NCBI GenBank assembly: GCA_002335115.1
Contig: DDCR01000011.1
Location: forward strand, 326-6,176
Direction of reading: 5' to 3'
Source of the DNA: Oceanospirillaceae bacterium UBA2001
GTDB lineage: Bacteria; Pseudomonadota; Gammaproteobacteria; Pseudomonadales; Balneatricaceae
Length of the DNA: 5,851 nucleotides
Shown here: in pieces, positions 1 to 5,802 of the stretch
Layout of the letters: each line of letters opens with the position of its first letter
Numbering within the stretch: position 1 is the stretch's first letter
Notes under the pieces: model-generated
The model's input: the letters and a program-made list of their open reading frames with translations, nothing else
Told to the model about the DNA's origin: nothing
The model's database searches: none
Position numbers and translations under genes: made by a program

Positions 1-246
1 CTTATCTGGGGAGATCTGCTTAACGAGCGATCGGACGATAACCAGTAAGGTTCTGGTATAGAAGTACCTTGGCTCTTTGGAACTCATCAACCAAAGAGAG
101 CGAACAAGATGAAAACCGATAGCGCCAGCAGGGGTAACCTTGTAGGTGATTAAGCAGAAGTCAGCAGATGGCATAGTAGTCAAATGCCCAGCGTAATGGC
201 TGGGACACGGTGAAGGCCTGAACATTTAGTTGAAAAAGGAGGAGCC
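1..246 (+). ncRNA. Group II intron ribozyme RNA, partial (upstream of the ORF)
   Basis: This is the non-coding leader of the intron ORF and should be part of the ribozyme (late domain I to domain III and the start of IV). Two clear hairpins are visible. One is a perfect 8-bp stem, CTCTTTGG at 73-80 with CCAAAGAG at 91-98, closing a 10-nt loop. The other is a perfect 6-bp stem, CCCAGC at 187-192 with GCTGGG at 199-204, closing a GTAATG loop. No convincing ORF lies here. The intron assignment rests on the adjacent RT gene and the dense pairing. I did not identify exon-binding sites or the conserved 5' boundary, which would lie off the left edge. Confidence 0.6.
236..242 (+). promoter_or_regulatory. 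Ribosome binding site of the intron RT ORF
   Basis: AAGGAGG lies four bases upstream of the ATG at 247. It is a near-perfect Shine-Dalgarno sequence and fixes that start codon for the RT. Confidence 0.8.
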
Positions 247-969
247 ATGACAGACTTGAACACACGAACACCGTCCGGTGATGACGTGTCTCAGCGTGCT
301 TTCATGAAGCCAGTCTTTAGCGAATATCTATTCGAACAAGTATTGCAGCCAGAGAATCTTCAGGCCGCATGGAAACGCGTTCGAGCCAATAAAGGGGCCG
401 CTGGCATAGATGGCATGACCATTGATGACTTCCCCGCTTGGGTAAGATCAGGCGAATGGAAAGAGGTGATAAAGGAACTGGAAACAGGTCAATACTACCC
501 TTTCCCGGTCAGACGTGTTGAAATTGATAAACCCGATGGTGGTAAACGCCAACTGGGGATTCCAATCGTCACAGACCGCGTGATTCAGCAAGCAATTGCC
601 CAAGTGCTTACGCCTATTTTCGACCCCGATTTCTCGGACAATAGTTTCGGGTTTCGTCCAAATCGAAATGGGCAACAAGCAGTGAAGCAGGTTCAAAGCA
701 TCATTAAAACGGGACGCCGTTTTGCTGTAGATGTTGACCTGTCCAAGTTCTTTGATCGAGTTAACCACGATTTACTCATGACGCTCCTTGGCTACAAAGT
801 GAAGGATAAGCGACTTCTTAAATTGATTAAGCGTTACATCCGAGCTGGGGTTATCGATAACCAGCTCTATAGTGAAAGTCGAGAAGGCGTTCCGCAAGGC
901 GGGCCTCTATCGCCGTTACTCGCTAACATCATGCTCGACCCACTAGACAGTGAGCTTACGGCAGCATAG
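247..969 (+). pseudogene. ltrA: Group II intron reverse transcriptase/maturase, 3'-truncated
   Basis: In intact introns this protein helps the intron RNA fold and splice and copies it into DNA at new sites. Only the N-terminal part remains (240 codons; full-length relatives are roughly 400-600 residues). Visible blocks are RT0/1 (residues about 35-62, with NKGAAGIDG), RT2/2a (about 86-140, with PDGGKRQLGIP and SFGFRPNR), motif A (160-170, VDLSKFFD, with D164 the likely first catalytic Asp) and motif B (215-228, VPQGGPLSPLLANI). The YADD motif with the other two catalytic Asp, the thumb/domain X and any endonuclease domain are missing. Homology ends near residue 237 and the last codons, with the TAG stop, are probably supplied by IS66-1. 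A strong ribosome binding site precedes the ATG. The truncated product should be inactive. Confidence 0.88.
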
Positions 970-998
970 CTCAACTATTAAAAAATAAGCTGTTTAAA

Positions 999-1024
999 TG
1001 TCCTCCATCAAATCAAGGAGGTCA
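999..1024 (+). promoter_or_regulatory. tnpA (IS66-1) ribosome binding site within a possible masking hairpin
   Basis: AAGGAGGT at 1015-1022 is a perfect Shine-Dalgarno sequence four bases before the ATG at 1027. Just upstream, CCTCC at 1002-1006 is fully complementary to GGAGG at 1017-1021, across a 10-nt loop. Past one T-T mismatch (1001/1022) the pairing resumes with G1000-C1023 and T999-A1024. In RNA that starts upstream, for example from the intron, this hairpin could hide the ribosome binding site. That role is inferred; the complementarity is seen directly. Confidence 0.5.
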
Positions 1025-1026
1025 CC

Positions 1027-1425
1027 ATGAACCAGCACTATTCACTTGAAACAGTCACGGCCAATTTCAAGCAATGGCGTGAAACACGCCACTCAAACCG
1101 TGAAACCACACCCAAGTACTTACAAGAACAAGTTGCCGCACTTCAACCACACCATAAAGCCATTGCGATCAGGGAAGCCTTAAATCTCAGCAGTGCTGCC
1201 TACAACCGATGGTGCAAAGCATACAATACACCTAAAGAGTCACCCAATTGCCAATCGTTTATTTCAATTGCGCCTGATCAATTAAGTATCAGTCAACCTC
1301 AAGTAGAAAGCGCTGTTCTTTGTGAATTCCCTAACGGTGTACGCTTGAGTTTCAATGAAAAATCACTTGAGCAGAGTGTTTTAACGCAGTTGTTCTGCTT
1401 AGCGTCTGGCGCTGTTACGTCATGA
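1027..1425 (+). CDS. tnpA: IS66-1 accessory protein TnpA
   Basis: This is the first gene of the IS66-1 operon, 132 residues. IS66 TnpA is a small helix-turn-helix protein needed together with TnpB and TnpC for transposition; its exact biochemical role is not settled. A helix-turn-helix-like stretch lies at about residues 43-64 (KAIAIREALNLSSAAYNRW), after a basic N-terminal region with a KQWRETR segment. The C-terminal part (about 100-132) resembles the short hydrophobic 'FPNGVRLSF' tail common in this family. The start is set by a strong ribosome binding site at 1015-1022. The stop overlaps the tnpB start (ATGA at 1422-1425), so the two are translationally coupled. Identification leans on operon position and the TnpB/TnpC neighbours, because TnpA proteins are divergent. 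Confidence 0.82.
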   Translation: MNQHYSLETVTANFKQWRETRHSNRETTPKYLQEQVAALQPHHKAIAIREALNLSSAAYNRWCKAYNTPKESPNCQSFISIAPDQLSISQPQVESAVLCEFPNGVRLSFNEKSLEQSVLTQLFCLASGAVTS

Positions 1426-1754
1426 TTCATTTAACTGCGCAAAGCAAAATATGGCTGGCGACTGAACCGCAAGATTTCCGTAAAGGCATTGATGGTTTTG
1501 GCGCGCTTTGTCGACAACAATATAAACTCAACCCTCAAGATGGTTCACTTTTTGTATTCGTTAACCGCTCAAAAACCATGATTCGCTTGCTCGCCTACGA
1601 GCACAATGGCTATTGGCTGATGACGAAACGCTTATCAAAAGGTCAGTTCATCCACTGGCCTAAGGCTCAGAGGCCTTTGAATGCCGTGATGGCAAAAACC
1701 TTGCGACAGCTATTAAATAATACAAAAAATGCAGATTTCAGGGCTAAAAAATAA
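1422..1754 (+). CDS. tnpB: IS66-1 accessory protein TnpB (IS66 Orf2 family)
   Basis: TnpB of IS66 elements is a conserved small protein required for transposition but without a known catalytic activity. It is unrelated to the RNA-guided TnpB of IS200/IS605 elements. The 110-residue product carries the family signature: IWLATEPQDFRKGIDG (about 10-25), LFVFVNRSKTMIRLL (43-57) and GYWLMTKRL (63-71). Length is close to the usual 110-120. The start codon overlaps the tnpA stop by ATGA and has no ribosome binding site of its own, so it probably relies on coupling to tnpA. Unlike most IS66 operons, tnpC does not follow directly; a 233-bp spacer intervenes. Confidence 0.93.
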   Translation: MIHLTAQSKIWLATEPQDFRKGIDGFGALCRQQYKLNPQDGSLFVFVNRSKTMIRLLAYEHNGYWLMTKRLSKGQFIHWPKAQRPLNAVMAKTLRQLLNNTKNADFRAKK

Positions 1755-1815
1755 CTAAAAAAGCTTGACAGGGTTTTACCTGGTTTTTGTTGATTTTCGT
1801 GCACAGGCCGAAGCG

Positions 1816-1831
1816 AGCCCAGACGTGGGCT
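1816..1831 (+). repeat. Perfect hairpin in the tnpB-tnpC spacer
   Basis: AGCCCA at 1816-1821 and TGGGCT at 1826-1831 form a perfect 6-bp stem with a GACG loop. It is not followed by a T run, so it is not a standard terminator. Its function is unknown. Confidence 0.5.
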
Positions 1832-1951
1832 TGAATCACGTTATCGCGCCACAGCTAAAATATAAATCTATCGCGAAGGGTGCCCCCGCAGGTTAAAAAT
1901 AAAAGCGCTTAAATCTGCGCACAAGGCCAAAAAAACGCCCTAAAAAACCAG

Positions 1952-1960
1952 TGATATACT
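1952..1960 (+). promoter_or_regulatory. Candidate extended -10 promoter for IS66-1 tnpC
   Basis: TGATATACT matches the extended -10 pattern TGnTATAnT with one change from consensus in the hexamer. No good -35 is present at the usual spacing, which extended -10 promoters tolerate. Transcription would start near 1966, about 20 bases before the tnpC TTG. Confidence 0.35.
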
Positions 1961-1987
1961 CTCTTCTCACCCAAACATGACGACACC

Positions 1988-3472
1988 TTGAACTGTATTG
2001 ATATGACGAAACACAAAAACGAAATTCCTGTATCCGAGTTAAGTGCAGAAGCTTTAGATGCCCTTATAACCAGAGTACAAGAGGCCATTGATAATGACTT
2101 ATCTTTGAGCACCGAAGATCTTAAGTTATTGCTCAATGCTGTACTGACACTCGCCACCATGCAAGAGCGTTTATCGAATAAAGACATCACCACCCATAAA
2201 TTATGTAAACTGCTGGGTATCGTGCAATCGTCTGAAAAACTAACCCATTTATTAGCGGAGGGTAGCACCGCTAAACCCGATACAAAGATCAAACGTACGC
2301 GAAAGCCTAAAGACAAAAAAGCCCCCGAACCAACAAAAGTTCATCATGCACTGGAAGGCTTTTATAAGGGGCAGTCTTGTCCAGCTTGTTTGAGCGGAAA
2401 GCTATATAAATATGAACCCGCACAACTGCTTCGAGTCAGTGGCCATTCCCCCTTCTGCTCTGAATTACATCTTAGTGAGCGTTTGCGCTGCAATGCTTGT
2501 GGCCAGTTCTTCACGGCGAGCTTACCGGATGATGTGTTAGCAGACGGCGAAGTCGGACAGAAATACGCTTACTCTGCCCGATCACTCATGGCGCTCCAAA
2601 AATACTTTGCCGGTGCGCCTTTTTATCGTCAAGAAAGCTTGCAGGATATTTTAGGGTTATCGATTACGGCATCAACGATATTTGATCAATGTGAATACCT
2701 GAGTAATGATCTTTACCCGATTTTTAAGCAACTGTTGGTCATCGCCGCCGATGCACACCATTTTTATCTGGATGACACCACGCATCGCATTATCGAACAG
2801 GAAACGATTCAAAAGAAAAAACGCAATAGCAATAAACTGCAAACCCGCACAGGCTTATATGCTTCCGGGATTATTGCCAGCATTGAACAGCAGAATGAAC
2901 AACAGAACATTGTGTTGTTTCAAACTAATATTGGCCATGCCGGTGAGTTTATTGATGAAATACTTAAAAAACGTAAACCGGATAAATCACCGCCTATTTT
3001 AATGAGCGATGCCTTGCCCAGTAACAATCCCACCGGTATGCCGGCACTTCATGCTGCCTGTAATTCACACTCACGCCGTCAGTTTGTGGATGTCATTCAT
3101 CAATTTCCCGATGAGGTCGAATGGGTGTTGCAGTGCTATAAACAAATTTGGCAGTTTGAAGACGAAACCATTGGTCAGGCGATGAGTCCTGCTAAGCGCC
3201 TGAAATATCATCAAGAAAATTCCCTACCTGTCATGAATGAAATTCGAGCCTGGGGCATAAAGCATTTTACAGACAACACTGTTGAAGAAAATAGTAGCCT
3301 CGGTAAAGCCATCGCTTATTTTAACCGCCACTTTGAGCGGTTGATTCTCTTCTGCAAAATAGAAGGTGCCAAGATTGATAACAACCTAATGGAGCAGGCA
3401 TTAAAACTAATTGTTAGAAACCGGAAAAATGCTTATTTCTATAAGCCAACGGTCATTCTAGAAAGCTATTGA
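1988..3472 (+). pseudogene. tnpC: IS66-1 transposase TnpC, C-terminus replaced by IS66-2 end
   Basis: TnpC is the DDE transposase that cuts and joins the IS66 ends. The ORF gives 494 residues from a TTG at 1988; the first in-frame ATG is at 2003 (residue 6). Neither has a clear ribosome binding site. Visible features are a helical leucine-rich N-terminus (about 15-92), a basic linker (100-112), a four-Cys zinc finger (C131, C134, C168, C171), and a transposase core with likely catalytic D262 (LDDTTHR), D341 (MSDALP) and E469 (NNLMEQALK). An HSRRQF motif follows the second Asp, as in the family. Normal similarity ends at K486 (NAYFYK). The last eight codons and the TGA are read from the inverted repeat of IS66-2, so the usual conserved C-terminal domain of some tens of residues is lost. 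The triad survives, but activity is doubtful. Confidence 0.88.
3445..3465 (+). repeat. IS66-2 terminal inverted repeat, tnpC side
   Basis: This pairs with 5782-5802 as an imperfect 21-bp inverted repeat, 16 of 21 identical, including an uninterrupted 11-bp core AACGGTCATTC (3448-3458). The outer bases GCC differ from the GTA of the other end. It overlaps the 3' end of the IS66-1 tnpC reading frame and supplies its last codons. Confidence 0.8.
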
Positions 3473-3474
3473 CC

Positions 3475-5052
3475 CTACCCATCTAAGTCTGATGTCAAAG
3501 GATTACCTGCAAACTTCTCTTTCCAAAGTCTCGGCGTAAGCTCATGAACTTGTTTAGCTGGGTGTGTTGCCACACGTTGAAGCACATCCACTAAATAAAC
3601 ATAAGGATTAATACCATGCATTTTGCACGTTACGAGCAGGCTTTGAATAATGCCGACATATTTAGCGCCCACTTCTGTCCAACAAAACATCCAATTCTTT
3701 TTTCCCATTGGAATAACGCGAAGACCTCGTTCTAATGCATTGGTATCCATTGCAACGCCAGGGTTTGTTAAAAATACGCGCAATGAGGCTTGCCGATTAA
3801 GCATGTAATTCAACGCTTGGGTCATTTTTTCTTTAGGCAGTAAATCTTCTCTTTGGCATTGCGCTTTACACCAATCAAAAAATTCATCTACAACTTCTAC
3901 GCTGTGAGTTTGTCGATAAGTCAGTTTTTCATTACCGTTGAGCGCTTGTTCTTTGATTTGCTTTTCAATGTCGTAAAGCTTACCAATAATATCAAGACCG
4001 TCGCTGGCAGCAGGTTCATACGCTTCTGCTTTGACAAAATAACGACGCCCGTGAACCCAGCATTGGGCGTGCTCAATTTCTTCTTGCACGGCATAGCGTT
4101 CATAAACGCCATACCCATCCGTCAATAAGGTGCCGTTAAAACCTTCAAGTAATTCCTGTACGACTGTTTTACCCCGTGAGGGGGCAAAGGCAAAACAGAT
4201 TTCATCCTGATCGCCTAATACAGGCCAGTAATATGCTTGTTTCATTTTGCCTTTTTTATTTTTATTTGGCCCTGCCTTCACCGGCGTTTCATCCATGGCG
4301 AGCACTTTACTTTGCAAGCAACTATCCCACTGTGCATCAAAAATAGGCTCCAGTAGATCAATACTACGATGCGTTAAGTTTGTGAGTGTTGATCTGGCTA
4401 AGGTAATGCCATTGAGCTTTAACTTTTGATGCTGCCTGTAAAGTGGTTGATGGTAGAGAAATTTATCAAGTAACATGCCTGCAATAAAACTCACGTCAGC
4501 CATGCTTTTATCAAATAAACCGGTCGGTGCGCTGTGGGTATTAATATGCTGCGTTACTTTGCTTTTAACGACAGGCTGAATGTATTTCAAAACAACATAG
4601 CTAGCAGGACGTTGTGCTAAACGGCAGGTGATTTTTTCATCTATAACGACATAATGTTCTTTATCTTCGCCTTGAAGCTCAGGCGCAGCCATTCTTATTT
4701 CTTTTACGGGCACCGTTTCATCGAAGCGTAAACCTTTATCATTCACGCTGTCGTCATGATTTTTGGGGCCTTTCCTGCGCTTATAGGTGATCTCTTCTGT
4801 TTCTTGCTCAGGAGGTGATGAAACTTTTGGGCCAAGTAGTGAAAGTTGGGTAGGGTTATTCTCAATATGACGTTCAGACTTTTGTCCAAAAATTTGCTGT
4901 TTAAACCAATCAAGCTGACTTTGTAAGGCTTGAAGTTGCACGGCAAACTGATCTTTCTTTTCAAGAATATCGGCCACATCTTGGTGGCTTAATGTTGCGG
5001 CTTTTGCTAAATAATCCATGTGCTGATTATACCAAAATAGCGTCATTAGCAT
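3475..5052 (-). CDS. tnpC: IS66-2 transposase TnpC (DDE)
   Basis: This is the intact IS66-family DDE transposase. The 525-residue reading has an alternative start at M12 (ATG at 5019), which fits the usual N-terminus better; neither start has a good ribosome binding site. Features are a coiled-coil/leucine-zipper N-terminus (about 28-62, ending WFKQQIFGQKSE, a family hallmark), a charged linker (80-108), and the catalytic core with D254 (MDETP), D312 (LTDGYGVYERY), the CWVHGRRYF motif (331-339) and E441 (NALERGLRVI). The C-terminal IS66 domain is at about 455-510 (FCWTEVGAKY onward). The zinc-finger region common in IS66 TnpC lacks its Cys pairs here; only C143 lies between the linker and the core. 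It sits 14 bp after tnpB in the same direction and ends convergent with the IS66-1 tnpC remnant, two bases apart. Confidence 0.95.
   Translation of the reverse strand: MLMTLFWYNQHMDYLAKAATLSHQDVADILEKKDQFAVQLQALQSQLDWFKQQIFGQKSERHIENNPTQLSLLGPKVSSPPEQETEEITYKRRKGPKNHDDSVNDKGLRFDETVPVKEIRMAAPELQGEDKEHYVVIDEKITCRLAQRPASYVVLKYIQPVVKSKVTQHINTHSAPTGLFDKSMADVSFIAGMLLDKFLYHQPLYRQHQKLKLNGITLARSTLTNLTHRSIDLLEPIFDAQWDSCLQSKVLAMDETPVKAGPNKNKKGKMKQAYYWPVLGDQDEICFAFAPSRGKTVVQELLEGFNGTLLTDGYGVYERYAVQEEIEHAQCWVHGRRYFVKAEAYEPAASDGLDIIGKLYDIEKQIKEQALNGNEKLTYRQTHSVEVVDEFFDWCKAQCQREDLLPKEKMTQALNYMLNRQASLRVFLTNPGVAMDTNALERGLRVIPMGKKNWMFCWTEVGAKYVGIIQSLLVTCKMHGINPYVYLVDVLQRVATHPAKQVHELTPRLWKEKFAGNPLTSDLDG
5026..5034 (-). 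promoter_or_regulatory. Candidate extended -10 promoter just upstream of the second tnpC start
   Basis: On the minus strand the sequence TGGTATAAT (5034 to 5026) is a full match to the extended -10 consensus TGnTATAAT. No clear -35 lies upstream. A start site 6-7 bases downstream would fall at about 5019-5020, on the ATG at 5019. It could give a leaderless tnpC message, or it may be chance within coding sequence. Confidence 0.35.
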
Positions 5053-5066
5053 GGCTTTTATTGGCT

Positions 5067-5420
5067 TTAATGGCGATTATTTAATGTCTTTTTAAGTTCA
5101 AATCGACGACGCTTGGTGAACTGTTTTATATCAATACCTTCGATTAATAATAACCATTCCCCCATACTCATTTGATGACTGGAAAATCGTGCAAACGTAC
5201 CTTGCTCAAGTTGTTTACTCCAGATGCAGTAACCTCCTGGCGCAAAATAAAGCACCTTCATCATGGTTCGACGACGATTAACAAATACAAACCAATCTCC
5301 GGTCACTGGATTTTGTTTCATCACGGTTTTAACCAGTGCCACCAAACCTGCATACGATTTACGCATATCCGTGTCTTGCGTACAAAGCCAAATTTTATAT
5401 TCGCCCGTTAATGCCATCAT
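5067..5420 (-). CDS. tnpB: IS66-2 accessory protein TnpB (IS66 Orf2 family)
   Basis: The 117-residue product has the full IS66 TnpB pattern: IWLCTQDTDMRKSYAGL (about 10-26), WFVFVNRRRTMMKVLY (43-58) and GGYCIWSKQLEQGTF (62-76), followed by a basic tail (KRRRFELKK). Length is typical. The start (ATGATG) overlaps the tnpA stop by ATGA and no separate ribosome binding site is seen, so translation is probably coupled to tnpA. The protein is clearly divergent from TnpB of IS66-1 outside the core motifs, showing that the two elements are not recent copies. Its molecular function in transposition is not established in the family. Confidence 0.95.
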   Translation of the reverse strand: MMALTGEYKIWLCTQDTDMRKSYAGLVALVKTVMKQNPVTGDWFVFVNRRRTMMKVLYFAPGGYCIWSKQLEQGTFARFSSHQMSMGEWLLLIEGIDIKQFTKRRRFELKKTLNNRH

Positions 5421-5719
5421 GACTTGCTAAGGCGTAAAGTTATGCCACTCCCTAATTCAAGTTCAAGGTCCCAAGCAGGTGCTTGCGATGTATTTGATGA
5501 CACATGAGTTTGAATGGGAACAAAAGCGGGTATGTCTTCTTTTTCTGTCGATTCGGGCGCACCTAATGTCGCTTTCCATTTATAAAAGCTTGAGGTGCCA
5601 ATATTGTTGTTCTTGCAGTAGGCATGAATGGTTTGCTTATTTGGGTCAAAGGCGCTTACTAATTGGTGCCATTGCTTGGGTGTTCGATGCACTTGAGGTT
5701 TTTTAACTTGAGCTTTCAT
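5417..5719 (-). CDS. tnpA: IS66-2 accessory protein TnpA
   Basis: This is the first gene of the IS66-2 operon, 100 residues. It carries a helix-turn-helix-like segment at about residues 28-50 (KQTIHAYCKNNNIGTSSFYKW), in the style of transposase Orf1 proteins, after a basic N-terminus containing a TPKQWHQLV stretch. The C-terminus (about 83-98) has the short 'LELELGSGITLRL' hydrophobic tail seen in IS66 TnpA. A partial ribosome binding site (GGAC) lies about seven bases before the ATG at 5719. The gene begins 83 bp inside the element's terminal repeat and overlaps tnpB by ATGA. The assignment is well supported by context. Confidence 0.9.
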   Translation of the reverse strand: MKAQVKKPQVHRTPKQWHQLVSAFDPNKQTIHAYCKNNNIGTSSFYKWKATLGAPESTEKEDIPAFVPIQTHVSSNTSQAPAWDLELELGSGITLRLSKS

Positions 5720-5752
5720 ACGCTGTCCAGTTGGTAAGTTTCTGGAAGCTAC

Positions 5753-5761
5753 TTTATATCA
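5753..5761 (-). promoter_or_regulatory. Candidate promoter of the IS66-2 operon
   Basis: On the minus strand TGATATAAA (5761 to 5753) is an extended -10 candidate, 33 bp upstream of the tnpA ATG and just inside the terminal repeat. It is preceded by a very AT-rich stretch (about 5761-5776). No clear -35 is visible. Its position is right for the operon promoter. Confidence 0.4.
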
Positions 5762-5781
5762 GAAAAATATTTAAACTAGGA

Positions 5782-5802
5782 CGTGCTCGAATGACCGTTT
5801 AC
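5782..5802 (-). repeat. IS66-2 terminal inverted repeat, tnpA side
   Basis: Read on the minus strand from 5802 it begins GTAAACGGTCATTCGAGCAC. It pairs with 3445-3465 (16 of 21 identical) and has the GTAA start typical of IS66 ends, so 5802 is taken as the element's last base. Confidence 0.85.

Larger units (their letters stand above)
1..957 (+). mobile_element. Group II intron, 5' portion, truncated by IS66-1
   Basis: This remnant consists of structured non-coding RNA followed by a group II intron-type reverse transcriptase ORF, the usual order when the ORF sits in intron domain IV. The intron's true 5' end lies outside the window on the left, since the sequence begins already inside the structured part. 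The 3' half (rest of the RT, maturase domain X, ribozyme domains V and VI) is absent. RT similarity stops around residue 237, so the junction with the downstream IS lies at about 955-960; the exact base is uncertain. The intron cannot splice or retrotranspose from what is present here. The element's identity is secure from the RT; its structural class is not assigned. Confidence 0.8.
1755..1987 (+). other. Long tnpB-tnpC spacer of IS66-1
   Basis: These 233 bp contain no credible gene. From left to right it has a weak terminator-like element (CAGG/CCTG 4-bp stem, 1769-1782, followed by five T at 1784-1788), a perfect 6-bp hairpin at 1816-1831, a palindrome AAGCGCTT at 1903-1910, and an extended -10 promoter candidate at 1952-1960. 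The stretch at about 1801-1895 looks more GC-rich than the flanks. In most IS66 elements tnpB and tnpC are close together, so this spacer is unusual and suggests that tnpC is expressed separately. It could be a family-specific regulatory region or a later small insertion; I cannot tell which. Confidence 0.6.
958..3444 (+). mobile_element. IS66-1: IS66-family insertion sequence, right end missing
   Basis: The element contains the three-gene IS66 set tnpA-tnpB-tnpC on the plus strand, inserted in the intron RT ORF in the same direction. Its left boundary is placed at about 955-960, where RT similarity ends. I see no clear GTAA-type IS66 terminus there, so the end is approximate. Its right end is not in the window: tnpC is interrupted at 3444/3445 by the terminus of IS66-2, and DNA beyond IS66-2 (5803-5851) does not read as the missing C-terminal coding region. 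The proteins differ clearly from those of IS66-2, so the two are separate IS66 lineages rather than copies of one element. It cannot move on its own as seen here. Confidence 0.8.
3445..5802 (-). mobile_element. IS66-2: apparently complete IS66-family insertion sequence
   Basis: The element is 2358 bp with tnpA, tnpB and tnpC all intact on the minus strand, a normal length and gene order for IS66. Its left end (at 5802, minus strand) begins GTAAACGGTCATTC, fitting the GTAA start typical of the family. Its right end (at 3445, plus strand) reads GCCAACGGTCATTC, 12 of 14 identical and at the same register. It interrupts tnpC of IS66-1. The 8-bp flanks, TTCTATAA (3437-3444) and AAATAAAG (5803-5810), do not match, so the expected target duplication is missing. 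Confidence 0.85.

Noticed and set aside
1..246. Retron or diversity-generating retroelement instead of a group II intron
   Set aside because: The RT has group II-style motifs (NKGAAGIDG, SFGFRPNR, VPQGGPLSPLLANI) and sits after a structured leader with a strong ribosome binding site. No msr/msd inverted repeats, template/variable repeats or accessory protein are visible.
448..768. Minus-strand open frame of 106 codons inside the RT gene
   Set aside because: It is antisense to conserved RT motifs that explain the sequence; no recognisable protein.
1422..1754. TnpB as an RNA-guided nuclease of the IS200/IS605 type
   Set aside because: Shared name only; the product is 110 residues with IS66 Orf2 motifs and no RuvC-like domain.
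1765..1793. TTGACA at 1765-1770 as a -35 box for a sigma-70 promoter
   Set aside because: The hexamer at 17-bp spacing (TGTTGA, 1788-1793) is a poor -10, and the TTGACA overlaps a terminator-like stem, so it is not called as a promoter.
1909..2316. Minus-strand open frame of 135 codons
   Set aside because: It lies antisense to the spacer and the N-terminal coding part of IS66-1 tnpC, shows no family motif and has no ribosome binding site; it is a shadow frame.
3853..4128. Plus-strand open frame of 91 codons inside IS66-2 tnpC
   Set aside because: It is opposite to the conserved DDE core; composition and motifs are explained by tnpC.
5172..5706. Two plus-strand open frames (79 and 75 codons) opposite IS66-2 tnpB and tnpA
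   Set aside because: Both are antisense to well-supported coupled genes and have no features of their own.
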